Assembly (NCBI GenBank): GCA_900540475.1
Contig: UQGG01000004.1
Span: 1 to 64,000, forward strand
DNA length: 64,000 nucleotides
Source of the DNA: an uncultured Robinsoniella sp.
GTDB lineage: Bacteria > Bacillota > Clostridia > Lachnospirales > Lachnospiraceae
Reading direction: 5' to 3'
The notes under the pieces are model-generated. The model saw nothing but the letters and a program-made list of their open reading frames with translations, was not told where the DNA came from and did not search any database. The first letter of the stretch is position 1. Each line of letters begins with the position of its first letter. Below, in pieces: positions 45,605 to 54,407 of the stretch. The position numbers and the translations under genes were made by a program.

Positions 45605-46558
45605 ATGGCAACTTTAACAATCAAACCAGAAGAAGAAAAGAGCGTAAAAGCGTTAGGATTTTTAAGCAACAAAGGAACTGATAATTTTTCAGGAAGAGTT
45701 ATCACCATCAACGGTAAAATTACGGCAGATCAGATGCAGTGTATCTCAGAAGCTGCAAATTTATTTGGAAACGGAGTCGTAACTCTGACCACAAGGCTTA
45801 CCATCGAAGTACAGGGAATCCCATTTGATAAAATTGAAGATTTCCGCACCTATCTTTCCAAAGCAGGTTTAGTAACCGGCGGCACCGGCTCTAAAGTGCG
45901 TCCTGTGGTAGCCTGTAAGGGAACTACCTGCCAATACGGCCTGTTAGATGCATTTGCAATCTCCGAAGAAATCCATGACCGGTTCTACGTTGGCTACAAC
46001 TCGGTGAAACTGCCGCATAAATTTAAAATCGCCGTAGGCGGATGTCCAAATAACTGCGTAAAGCCGGATTTAAACGACATCGGTATCATAGGACAGATGA
46101 CTCCTGTCTTCGATGAGGACTGCTGCAACGGATGCAAGAAATGTTCCGTGGAAACAGCCTGTCCGGTGGGTGCTGCAAAAGTAGTTGACGGCATCCTGGA
46201 AATTGATGAAGAAGTATGCAATAACTGTGGCCGCTGTATCGGAAAATGCCGTTTTGATGCCATTGAAGAAGGCGTTCCCGGATTTAAAATCTATATTGGT
46301 GGAAGATGGGGAAAACGCATTGCCATTGGAAAAGCATTAAATAAAGTATTTACCACCAAAGAAGAAGCCCTGGATGTAATTGAAAAAGCCATTCTGCTCT
46401 TCCGTGAACAGGGAAAGACCGGGGAACGCTTTTCTTCAACCATCGAACGCCTGGGCTTTGAAAACGCAGAAGCTCAGCTTCTGGCAAACGACCTGTTAGA
46501 CCGGAAACAGGAAATTCTGGATGCCAAACTGCATCTCACAGGCGGTGCAACCTGTTAA
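45605..46558 (+). CDS. Anaerobic-type sulfite/nitrite reductase, siroheme and [4Fe-4S] protein
   Basis: 317 residues. The siroheme/[4Fe-4S] ligands are C-K-G-T-T-C (near 101-106) and G-G-C-P-N-N-C (near 141-147), the second half of the usual Cys-x5-Cys ... Cys-x3-Cys set. Two ferredoxin-type clusters follow (CNGCKKCSVETACP near 177-190 and CNNCGRCIGKC near 203-213). This is the AsrC-like layout, reducing sulfite to sulfide for assimilation or detoxification; nitrite is an alternative substrate. Ribosome site AGGAGG is seven bases before the ATG. It lies after the persulfide reductase gene and may share its LysR control. No separate AsrA or AsrB is in the window, so the electron donor is unclear. 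Confidence 0.8.
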   Translation: MATLTIKPEEEKSVKALGFLSNKGTDNFSGRVITINGKITADQMQCISEAANLFGNGVVTLTTRLTIEVQGIPFDKIEDFRTYLSKAGLVTGGTGSKVRPVVACKGTTCQYGLLDAFAISEEIHDRFYVGYNSVKLPHKFKIAVGGCPNNCVKPDLNDIGIIGQMTPVFDEDCCNGCKKCSVETACPVGAAKVVDGILEIDEEVCNNCGRCIGKCRFDAIEEGVPGFKIYIGGRWGKRIAIGKALNKVFTTKEEALDVIEKAILLFREQGKTGERFSSTIERLGFENAEAQLLANDLLDRKQEILDAKLHLTGGATC

Positions 46559-46629
46559 ACAGGAATGATTTGTAAAATTATAAAAAAGTACTTGCATTTT
46601 TCGACAATTTGTGATAATCTTTTAACAAA

Positions 46630-46730
46630 GAAAAGGGAGTAGCTACCATCGCAAAGATAAACCAGATGGTACATGAAGGCGTCAGAACGATAGCGATATC
46701 CGCGTCATGTAAGTAATTAGCAAGACTTTT
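46630..46730 (+). promoter_or_regulatory. yybP-ykoY (Mn2+) riboswitch aptamer
   Basis: The 5' segment AAAAGGGAGTAGC and the 3' segment TAGCAAGACTTTT match the two conserved loops of the yybP-ykoY aptamer (AAAGGGGAGTAGC ... TAGCAAGACCTTT). AAAAG and CTTTT close the P1 stem, with two hairpins between them. The 3' P1 strand is also the 5' arm of the following terminator, so metal binding should block termination and turn the downstream gene on. The next gene is the SPFH pair at 46927. Confidence 0.75.
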
Positions 46731-46767
46731 ATTCCAGCAGTCAGTCTGGGATAAAAGTCTTTTTTTA
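46723..46767 (+). terminator. Riboswitch-controlled terminator
   Basis: AGACTTTTAT-CCAG and CTGG-ATAAAAGTCT pair around an 8-nt loop, then seven T follow. The left arm overlaps the aptamer P1 stem. Downstream, smaller hairpins lie at about 46796-46818 and 46829-46846, before the hflK-like ATG. Confidence 0.85.
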
Positions 46768-46926
46768 ATACCTTTTTCTTTAGTAACCGAAGCCTGTCTT
46801 ATGATAAATGATAAGACACTCTTCAGAGCTTAATTAGATTTAAGCTTAGACCCACTTGATGGAGAGGCAAATAAATTTCTGCCATGGAAGTTATTTATCT
46901 GCCGGATAATTACGAGGAGGATTTGT

Positions 46927-48045
46927 ATGTGGAACCCTAACATGAACAATAACATTTTTAATGATTCAAAAAAGAATTTCAAGAAAAACGTTAAGAAAAC
47001 AGCCAGAGGTGCAAAAAAGGCGGCGATCATTATCGCAGCTGCGGCGGCAGCCATTTTCATTGTATCCGGATCCTTTTATCAGATTCAGGAACAGGAACAG
47101 GCTGTCCTTACCACTCTTGGAAAACCCAAGGCAGTCACAGAGACCGGACTTCATTTTAAAATTCCGGGGATTCAGCAGGTAAAAAAAGTGAATACCACCA
47201 TTCAGGGATTTCCCATTGGCTATACGATTGAAAACAACCAGACCATAGACACCGAAGGCATTATGATAACATCGGATTACAACTTTATTAACGTGGACTT
47301 CTTCGTGGAGTACCGTATTGCTGAACCGGTCCAGTATTTATACGCTTCCCAGCGTCCGGAGGATATTTTAAAAAGTATCTCCCAGAGTTGTATCCGTACC
47401 GTGATCGGAAGCTATAAAGTAGATGACGTTCTGACTACCGGAAAAAGTGAAATCCAGGCTAAGATCAAAGAAATGATCATCCGTAAAATTGAAGAACAGG
47501 ATCTGGGGCTTCAGCTGGTGAACATTACCATCCAGGATTCTGCTCCGCCTACCCAGGAAGTTATGCAGGCATTTAAGGCTGTAGAAACTGCAAAACAGGG
47601 AAAAGAAACTGCAATTAATAACGCCAACAAATACCGCAATGAAAAGACTCCGGAAGCGGATGCAAAAGTAGACCAGATTATCAAAGATGCAGAGGCACAG
47701 AAACAGACCAGGATCAATGAAGCAACGGCTCAGACATCCAGATTCAATGCCATGTATGAAGAATACCAGAAAAATCCCGTTGTGACCAAACAGCGTATGT
47801 TCTATGAAACAATGGAAAGCGTACTACCGGGATTAAAGATCGTAATCGACAACGGCAGCGGCGTGCAGAAGGTCCTTCCTTTAGAACCATTTGCAGAGAA
47901 CAATGCATCTGATAAACCGGCACCGGAATCGGAAAAAGACAGTACCCAGCAGTCTGATGCGCCAAAGGAAAGCAATGCCAATACGGCTGAAAATCCAACC
48001 GCTGAAACTGGAAACCCGGAAACCACGCAAACGGATGCACAATAA
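46927..48045 (+). CDS. SPFH-domain membrane protein, HflK-like
   Basis: 372 residues. A Lys-rich cytoplasmic start (residues 15-35), one membrane segment at about 37-58, then the SPFH/band-7 domain (about 60-250) and a Lys/Glu/Ala-rich coiled coil; the last 45 residues are Ser/Thr/Glu-rich and probably disordered. HflK-type proteins form ring assemblies that control FtsH protease at the membrane. GAGGAGG precedes the ATG. It lies after the Mn2+-type riboswitch. Confidence 0.85.
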   Translation: MWNPNMNNNIFNDSKKNFKKNVKKTARGAKKAAIIIAAAAAAIFIVSGSFYQIQEQEQAVLTTLGKPKAVTETGLHFKIPGIQQVKKVNTTIQGFPIGYTIENNQTIDTEGIMITSDYNFINVDFFVEYRIAEPVQYLYASQRPEDILKSISQSCIRTVIGSYKVDDVLTTGKSEIQAKIKEMIIRKIEEQDLGLQLVNITIQDSAPPTQEVMQAFKAVETAKQGKETAINNANKYRNEKTPEADAKVDQIIKDAEAQKQTRINEATAQTSRFNAMYEEYQKNPVVTKQRMFYETMESVLPGLKIVIDNGSGVQKVLPLEPFAENNASDKPAPESEKDSTQQSDAPKESNANTAENPTAETGNPETTQTDAQ

Positions 48046-48060
48046 GGAGGATACAAAATT

Positions 48061-48930
48061 ATGAAGAAGAAAGTAGTTATAGTCTGTTTCGCAGCGGTTG
48101 CTGCAGTGGTTACACTGGCATCTTCCGTGGTTATTTCCAGACAGAATGAATATAAACTGGTTCGCCAGTTCGGTAAAGTCAGCCGTGTAATTGCGGACCC
48201 CGGGATCCATTTAAAGATTCCTTTTATCCAGACAGCAGATACTCTGCCAAAGGAAACGCTGCTCTCTGATCTGGTGCCATCCGATGTGATCACAAAGGAT
48301 AAGAAGACCATGATCAGCGACAGTTACGTGTTATGGAAGATCATTGACCCTTTAAAGTTTGCGCAGACATTAAACTCTTCCCAGACGAATGCAGAAAACA
48401 GAATTAACACGGCTGTCTATAACGCAACGAAAAACGTAATCAGCAGCATGACTCAGGATGATGTTATTACCAGCCGTGACGGTGTGCTTTCATCGAAAGT
48501 CATGGAGAATATCGGCAATAACATGGATCAGTACGGGATAGAGCTTCTGGTGTTTGAAACCAAGCAGCTGGATCTGCCGAATGATAACAAAGAAGCGGTA
48601 TTTGAACGTATGATATCAGAACGGAACAATATTGCGGCTACTTACACCGCAGAAGGAAAATCAGAAGCTAAGGTTATCCGGAATACCACCGATAAAGAAA
48701 TAGCAATCAAAATATCCGAGGCGGAAAAACAGGCAGAAATTCTCACGGCAGAAGGTGAAGCAGAATATATGAAAATTCTGTCCGCAGCCTATGCAGACGA
48801 GGGCAAGACTGATTTCTACTCCTACGTAAGAAGCCTGGATGCTCTAAAAGCTTCCATGACGGGAGATGACAAAACTGTGATTCTCTCGGAAGACTCACCC
48901 ATTGCCAAAATTTTTCAGGGTTACGAATAA
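48061..48930 (+). CDS. SPFH-domain membrane protein, HflC-like
   Basis: 289 residues. An N-terminal membrane segment at 4-25 and an SPFH domain with VRQFGKV near 36 and the Glu/Ala/Lys helix (EGKSEAKVIRNTTDKE) near 195-215 that packs between subunits. AAGGAGG lies before the ATG, 15 bp past the HflK-like stop. With the partner it would form a membrane microdomain or FtsH-regulating complex. Confidence 0.87.
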   Translation: MKKKVVIVCFAAVAAVVTLASSVVISRQNEYKLVRQFGKVSRVIADPGIHLKIPFIQTADTLPKETLLSDLVPSDVITKDKKTMISDSYVLWKIIDPLKFAQTLNSSQTNAENRINTAVYNATKNVISSMTQDDVITSRDGVLSSKVMENIGNNMDQYGIELLVFETKQLDLPNDNKEAVFERMISERNNIAATYTAEGKSEAKVIRNTTDKEIAIKISEAEKQAEILTAEGEAEYMKILSAAYADEGKTDFYSYVRSLDALKASMTGDDKTVILSEDSPIAKIFQGYE

Positions 48931-48947
48931 AAGTGAAATAAAAAGCA

Positions 48948-48982
48948 GGGCAATTCACATTTTGCTGTGAATTGCCCTTTTT
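48948..48982. terminator. Bidirectional terminator
   Basis: GGGCAATTCACA and TGTGAATTGCCC pair perfectly around a 6-nt loop, with T-runs on both strands, ending both the SPFH unit and the convergent GH3 gene. Confidence 0.9.
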
Positions 48983-49011
48983 CTGCAATGCATCAATAGC
49001 TGTCCGGTTTG

Positions 49012-51273
49012 TTAATCTGTAATCCGGTTTATCTTCTCTAATAATTCTTCAAGTTCTTCTTCACTGATATTTCCCTGTCCAAAAGTAAGGACACCGCGAA
49101 TTGGCATATACATCATCATTGCCTCGTTCATGGCTGACGTGCTCTCACCCAGTGCATCATCAGCTGCATCCCCTAACACAGCCATACCTTTTAGCATGCT
49201 TTCTGCAATCTCCATGGCCTTTTCATCTTTCATCAAATCTCCAAAAGTCGTATTGCGGTCATAACTCCTTGCCTTTTTCTCTGTGCTCTCTACGTGAACT
49301 TTGGCTGCCGCAGCAATATCTCTGGAAGATTTTCCAATCTGAATCTCGTAATCGGTAGTTTCCACTGCCCAGTCTCCCGCTTCCATATCATAGTAGGCAA
49401 ATGCCCGTTTTTCCAATTCAAAGTGCACCGTCTTTGTCTCACCCGGTTTTAATTCGACTTTATCAAATCCTTTTAATTCCCGAACCGGACGGATAATACT
49501 GCTATTTAGGGGAGACACATATAGCTGAACAACCTCTTTCCCTTTCATGGTTCCCGTATTGGTTACATCTACGGATACACTGAGGATCTCGTTGTCCTTC
49601 ATGCTATCCTTATCCAGCCTCAGATTACCATAGGTAAAGGTGGTATAACTAAGTCCATGTCCAAATGGGAAGAGAACATCCATTTTTTTCTTGTCATAAT
49701 AGCGGTATCCTACAAATACGCCTTCTCTGTACTCTACCTTATCGCCTTCTCCCAGATAATACAGATAGGAAGGATTGTCCTCTAATCTCAGGGGAAATGT
49801 TTCCGCAAGTCTTCCGCAGGGGTTCGTTTTCCCGAATAAAATATCCACGGTTGCTGCTCCCACTGCCTGCCCGCCCAGATAGGCTTCCAGTACAGCTTTC
49901 ACATCCTGAATCCATGGCATTTCCACAGGAGATCCATTATGAAGTACCACAACTGTATTTGGATTCACTGCCGCCACCTGACGGATCAGTTCATTCTGAC
50001 AGTCCGGAAGTCTCATATGCCTGCGGTCAAAACCTTCCGATTCAAAGGAATCCGGCAGCCCCGCAAATACAACGGCTGTTTCAGCCTTCTTTGCGGCTTC
50101 CACCGCTTCCTGTATCAATGCATCATCCACAACATCTTCTTCTGTTATAAATCCCGGCGCGTATGTAATATGCTCCATTCCTGCAGAAGCGTCCAGCGCA
50201 GATTCCACCTTAAAAGAATTGATGTGGGAGCTTCCGCCGCCCTGGTATCTTGGCTTTTTGGCAAATGCGCCAATATAGACCGTATCGGCTTTCTCATCCA
50301 ATGGGAGGATGTTATCATTTTTCAACAGAACCATACATTCTGCTGCAATTTCCTTTGAAAGTTTATGATCTGCTTCCCTGTCAAATACCGCATTTTCGTC
50401 CCGATTTTCAACAAATTTGTATACAATATTCAATACCCGTTCTGCCGCTTCATCCAGGCATTCTTCAGAAAGTCTGCCGGATTCAACTGCTTCTGTAATC
50501 TTTTTATCATTGATGCCAAAAGAGGACGGCATTTCCAGTTCCAATCCTGCCTTTAAGCTTTCTACCCTGTCATTCACAGCTCCCCAGTCACTGACTACGA
50601 AGCCATCAAATCCCCATTCATCCCGGAGGATATCGGTAAGGTATTTCTTATTTTCACAGGCATAGGTCCCGTTTATCCGGTTATAGGAACACATCACGGT
50701 CCATGGTCCCGACTGCTTTACTGCTCCTTCAAATGCTGCCAGATAGATTTCCCTTGCAGTTCGTTCATCCATCTCTGAGCTGGAAGACATTCTTCTGTGC
50801 TCCTGGTTATTTGCCAGAAAATGCTTGATGCTGGTTCCTACATTTTTACTCTGTACCCCTTTGATATGGCTTGCTGCAATCTCAGATGCCAGATACGGAT
50901 CTTCCGAATAGTATTCAAAATTCCTGCCGCACAGCGGGGATCGTTTGATATTTACTGCTGGTCCTAAAATGACTGCTACGTTTTCTGCCTGGCACTCTAC
51001 ACCCAGGGCCTCTCCCAGTCTGGTGGTCATCCCGCGGTCAAAAGATGCAGCCAGTGCACAGCCTGCCGGAAAGCATACCGCCTTAATACTTTCATTGATT
51101 CCAAGATGATCTGCTTCCTGATCCTGTTTACGAAGTCCGTGAGGTCCGTCGCTTACCATAATTGCAGGAATTCCAAGACGCTCTACCGCCTTCGTATGCC
51201 AAAAATCCTGACCGGAACATAAACCGGCCTTTTCTTCTACTGTCATCTGTTTTACTAATTCTTTCACGTTCAT
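49012..51273 (-). CDS. Glycoside hydrolase family 3, beta-glucosidase-like
   Basis: About 753 residues, the normal length for two-domain GH3 enzymes with a C-terminal FnIII-like domain. The nucleophile Asp lies in GFVVSDWG near 235, and KHFLANNQEH near 155 binds the substrate. No signal peptide is seen, so oligosaccharides or plant glucosides are cleaved inside the cell. The ATG at 51273 has GGAGG upstream; an earlier TTG is less likely. Promoter at 51372-51400. Confidence 0.88.
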   Translation of the reverse strand: MNVKELVKQMTVEEKAGLCSGQDFWHTKAVERLGIPAIMVSDGPHGLRKQDQEADHLGINESIKAVCFPAGCALAASFDRGMTTRLGEALGVECQAENVAVILGPAVNIKRSPLCGRNFEYYSEDPYLASEIAASHIKGVQSKNVGTSIKHFLANNQEHRRMSSSSEMDERTAREIYLAAFEGAVKQSGPWTVMCSYNRINGTYACENKKYLTDILRDEWGFDGFVVSDWGAVNDRVESLKAGLELEMPSSFGINDKKITEAVESGRLSEECLDEAAERVLNIVYKFVENRDENAVFDREADHKLSKEIAAECMVLLKNDNILPLDEKADTVYIGAFAKKPRYQGGGSSHINSFKVESALDASAGMEHITYAPGFITEEDVVDDALIQEAVEAAKKAETAVVFAGLPDSFESEGFDRRHMRLPDCQNELIRQVAAVNPNTVVVLHNGSPVEMPWIQDVKAVLEAYLGGQAVGAATVDILFGKTNPCGRLAETFPLRLEDNPSYLYYLGEGDKVEYREGVFVGYRYYDKKKMDVLFPFGHGLSYTTFTYGNLRLDKDSMKDNEILSVSVDVTNTGTMKGKEVVQLYVSPLNSSIIRPVRELKGFDKVELKPGETKTVHFELEKRAFAYYDMEAGDWAVETTDYEIQIGKSSRDIAAAAKVHVESTEKKARSYDRNTTFGDLMKDEKAMEIAESMLKGMAVLGDAADDALGESTSAMNEAMMMYMPIRGVLTFGQGNISEEELEELLEKINRITD

Positions 51274-51302
51274 AATCAAAATCCTCCCGATTGGTCAAAA
51301 GT

Positions 51303-51347
51303 CCCGCCCCAGGACAGGGAAATTAATTTGCTCTGCCATAAGGCGGG
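51303..51347 (-). terminator. Leader hairpin of the GH3 gene or weak alanine-dehydrogenase terminator
   Basis: CCCGCC and GGCGGG pair 33 bases apart, followed by ACTTTTGA on the minus strand. It lies between the GH3 promoter and its ATG, so it may be an attenuator, or just the end of the upstream gene's transcript. Confidence 0.35.
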
Positions 51348-51371
51348 TTATTTTCTGTATGAACGTATTAT

Positions 51372-51400
51372 ATTATATTTAACAGAGATAAAAAAGTGAA
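51372..51400 (-). promoter_or_regulatory. Promoter of the GH3 gene
   Basis: TTCACT (51395-51400) and TATAAT (51372-51377) with a 17-bp spacer on the minus strand. Confidence 0.6.
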
Positions 51401-51431
51401 ATACTGGCTTTTATATAGGTCAATCTTGACT

Positions 51432-52580
51432 TTATAAACACGTTTTTGGATCTGTATATTCTTTGCCGAGTGCTTCCGCTACACCCTGGAAGGTTACTTT
51501 GCCCTTATACGTGTTAAGCCCCGCCATAAAATCGGGATCTTCTTTCAACGCATTTACCCCTTTATCAGCCAGCTTCAATACGTAAGGGAGGGTGCTGCTG
51601 GACAGGGCAATCGTAGAAGTTCTGGACACCGCGCCCGGCATATTTGCAACTGAATAATGAATAACGCCATGCTTTTCAAAGCAGGGATTGTCATGAGTTG
51701 TAATCTTGGTAGAGGTTTCCACACAGCCGCCCTGGTCAATTGCAACATCTACAATAACACTGCCTTTTTTCATTTCTTTAACCATATCTTCGGTTACTAC
51801 TTTCGGTGCCTTTGCCCCCGGAATTAATACTGCTCCGATAACCAGATCCGCTTCCTTTACCGCTTCTTTTAAATTGTAAGGATTATTAAACTGAGTATGA
51901 ATCCTGCCGCCGCTGATGTCATCAATATATGCCATTCTTTCTGCATTGATATCGAATACGGTGACATCGGCTCCCATGCCTGTCGCTACTTTTGCCGCAT
52001 TTAAGCCAACCACTCCACCGCCTACAACCACTACTTTTCCGGGCATAACACCGGGTACTCCTCCAAGAAGCACTCCGCTTCCACCATTATAATTCTGAAG
52101 CATATAAGCGCCAACCTGTACGGACATTCTGCCGGCAACTTCGCTCATTGGTGCCAGCAGCGGAAGTCCTCCGTTTTTGCCACGAATCGTTTCATATGCT
52201 ATTGCCGTCGTTTTCGAATCCAGTAATGCATCTGCCAGAGGGGCATCATTTGCAATATGCAGGTAGGTAAATACCAGCTGGTCTTCTCTTAAATATTGAT
52301 ATTCTGACTCTACATATTCTTTTACCTTTACGATCATATCCGCTTTTGCAAATACTTCTGCGGCACTCCCCGCTATTTCAGCACCGGCATTTAAATATTC
52401 CCCATCCGTAAATCCGCTGCCTTCTCCGGCATTTGTCTCCACGATTACCTGATGTCCCCCGTGCACCAGGGTATATACCCCTGCCGGCGTAACGGATACC
52501 CTGTTTTCATTATTTTTGATTTCTTTTGGCACTCCTACTATCATCCTTTTACCCATTGTATTCACAGGCTTGCCTGCCAT
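51432..52580 (-). CDS. ald: Alanine dehydrogenase
   Basis: 382 residues as an open frame. GVPKEIKNNENRV near 15-27 and the Rossmann motif VVGGGVVGLNAA near 190 mark alanine dehydrogenase; substrate-binding Lys in MIVKVKE near 87 and His in TYLHIAN near 108 are present. It interconverts L-alanine with pyruvate, NADH and ammonia, and in spore formers helps use alanine during sporulation. The start is uncertain: the first ATG has only a weak ribosome site, and homologues begin near the second or third Met (MIVGVPKE at codon 13). Confidence 0.9.
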   Translation of the reverse strand: MAGKPVNTMGKRMIVGVPKEIKNNENRVSVTPAGVYTLVHGGHQVIVETNAGEGSGFTDGEYLNAGAEIAGSAAEVFAKADMIVKVKEYVESEYQYLREDQLVFTYLHIANDAPLADALLDSKTTAIAYETIRGKNGGLPLLAPMSEVAGRMSVQVGAYMLQNYNGGSGVLLGGVPGVMPGKVVVVGGGVVGLNAAKVATGMGADVTVFDINAERMAYIDDISGGRIHTQFNNPYNLKEAVKEADLVIGAVLIPGAKAPKVVTEDMVKEMKKGSVIVDVAIDQGGCVETSTKITTHDNPCFEKHGVIHYSVANMPGAVSRTSTIALSSSTLPYVLKLADKGVNALKEDPDFMAGLNTYKGKVTFQGVAEALGKEYTDPKTCL

Positions 52581-52758
52581 ACAGCCACTTCTTTAGAAAG
52601 CTGAAGGAATTCCAGTGTGGCTTCCTTTCTCTTATCAATATTTTCTTTCAGCTTTTCAACAAACTATAAAAAACAGTATATCACAAAATATTCCAGAATC
52701 CACACTATTTTTTATATAAATCAACATTAAATCCATTCATAATTATAGTTTTTTCCAC

Positions 52759-52787
52759 TTGTAACTCCAATTTAAATGTAGTATAGT
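52759..52787 (+). promoter_or_regulatory. Promoter of the 52817-54210 pair
   Basis: TTGTAA (52759-52764) and TATAGT (52782-52787) with a 17-bp spacer on the plus strand, 30 bp before the ATG. Confidence 0.65.
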
Positions 52788-52816
52788 TTATCAAAAATAC
52801 ACAACCGGAGGTACTT

Positions 52817-53299
52817 ATGGAGGATTTATATCACGTAACAGGTACACTGAATGAAGGTTTCGTGGGTCAGATTTCATATACGGTATGCCTGGAACACACT
52901 TACGAAGAACTGGATATTGAATTTACTTTTGACAAACAACACTATACTGTGATCACGGATGAATTAAAAGACGAAATGAAATCTCTTGTGGAAAAGGAAT
53001 ATGGGATTACTTCTTCCTCTGATGAAGAAATTACAAGAGTCATCCAAAATGATATGAAAACAGAAATACATACACTTGCTGCATTAAATGATACGTTTAT
53101 CGGGTGCGTACACCGCCAGTTAACCACACGCCACATGCACTTTACCCCCCAGTCAGCCACGGAAGGCTGTATTGTCCAGCCCTGTTTGGAAGGGGTCTTA
53201 AAGGTTACTCTGCTGGTATTTAATGTGATACAAAACGATACCAACTATCAATTAACCGTATCAGCGGGAGGGAGGCGTACAGCATGTACAAACGATTAG
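52817..53299 (+). CDS. Conserved-looking protein of unknown function, translationally coupled to a PHP enzyme
   Basis: 160 residues, soluble, without signal peptide. Composition suggests an alpha/beta fold with beta-rich ends; no metal or nucleotide motif is visible (single Cys residues at scattered positions). GGAGG lies five bases before the ATG. Its end overlaps the start of the PHP gene by 16 bp, which indicates coupled translation and a shared task. A family name (DUF6669-like) came to mind but I cannot verify it. Confidence 0.6.
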   Translation: MEDLYHVTGTLNEGFVGQISYTVCLEHTYEELDIEFTFDKQHYTVITDELKDEMKSLVEKEYGITSSSDEEITRVIQNDMKTEIHTLAALNDTFIGCVHRQLTTRHMHFTPQSATEGCIVQPCLEGVLKVTLLVFNVIQNDTNYQLTVSAGGRRTACTND

Positions 53300-54210
53300 A
53301 ACTGCACAATCATACCACGGAATCAGACAGCAGCATTACCTGTCAGGAGCTCATTGAACTGATGGTAAAGGACAAAGCCGATGCATTTGCCATTACTGAC
53401 CATAATACCATTTCCGGACATGGCAAAATCCGCAGCCTGCTGGAAGATATGGGACATCCCATCGACTGTATTTACGGCATGGAATATACAACCTATTATG
53501 GGCATATTCTCTGCCTGAACCTTAAGGAATATGTTCCCTGGGAAAATATCAATCTTCACAAACCGGAATTGCTGTTCCGGGCTGCCAGGGAAAAAGGAGC
53601 TTTAACGGGCGTTGCCCATCCTTTCTCCTATGGTCATCCGTTTGCCAGGGGATGCCGCTTTGATATGAAAATAACGGACTTCTCTGCGCTGGATTTTATT
53701 GAGATCTTCAACAATCCGGAGCCGCTCCATGAAGTAAATGAACGGGGGCTGTTATGGTGGGAATCCCTGGTTCTGAAAGGACACCGCTTAGCCATGACCT
53801 GCGGTATGGATCTCCATGGAATATGGGATATGGGCGGACAGTTTGCTACTTACATTCCCGGCGAAAAAGGCGGAGATACCGCCAGAGAACTGGCAGACGC
53901 CATACACTCCCTTAAGACCTGTATTTCAAAAGGACCTATTCTGGAAAGCAATCTGGTGCCACAAAGCAATTCCATAGCCTTTACCATCCTTCCTGCCCAC
54001 AAGCCGGGATATTTACACACCCCTGGAACACCTTACTATCTTACACTGAAAACAGGTGGGAAAATCATTCAAAAAGAAATTCAGCCGGAAGAAACACTGC
54101 ATGTTTCCCTGAATGAATTAAATGGTGCAAAAATTATCATTCCAAAACTGTACCAGCAGGACACCGCTATAGAAAATCTGGTATGCGTGGGCTGCGTTAT
54201 TTATCTTTGA
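53284..54210 (+). CDS. PHP-domain metal-dependent phosphoesterase
   Basis: 308 residues. H-N-H at 8-10, ITDHNT near 37, an EYTTYYGHI stretch near 65, GVAHPFSYGHP near 108 and MDLHG near 180 supply the His/Asp/Glu ligands of the trinuclear PHP site (YciV/TrpH type). Likely substrates are small phosphoesters or nucleotides. GGGAGG precedes the ATG inside the previous gene. Confidence 0.82.
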   Translation: MYKRLELHNHTTESDSSITCQELIELMVKDKADAFAITDHNTISGHGKIRSLLEDMGHPIDCIYGMEYTTYYGHILCLNLKEYVPWENINLHKPELLFRAAREKGALTGVAHPFSYGHPFARGCRFDMKITDFSALDFIEIFNNPEPLHEVNERGLLWWESLVLKGHRLAMTCGMDLHGIWDMGGQFATYIPGEKGGDTARELADAIHSLKTCISKGPILESNLVPQSNSIAFTILPAHKPGYLHTPGTPYYLTLKTGGKIIQKEIQPEETLHVSLNELNGAKIIIPKLYQQDTAIENLVCVGCVIYL

Positions 54211-54212
54211 GA

Positions 54213-54341
54213 CAGGTTGTACGCTTGATCCTAATTTTGCTCTTGAGCCAGATTGTGCGCTTGATCCTAATTTTGCTCTTGAGCCAGGTTGTGCGCTTGA
54301 CCGGATTGTACGATTGAACCGATTTGTTCACTTGACCCGGA
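54213..54341 (+). repeat. Tandem array of about seven 18-bp units
   Basis: Units begin C-x-x-x-TTGT-x-CGCTTGA-x-C or the related CTAATTTTGCTCTTGAGC. The unit pair repeats exactly once as a 36-bp duplication (54213-54248 and 54249-54284). Three more diverged units follow. The array fills the whole gap between the PHP stop and the leader of the AraC gene, and has no ribosome site or open frame. It could be a cluster of regulator sites, or plain slippage satellite DNA. Confidence 0.8.
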
Positions 54342-54407
54342 TTTCCTCCTATGCTATGCTTAACACAAAGCATCTACTACTTTGTAAAAGAAAGGCATCA
54401 TCTTACC

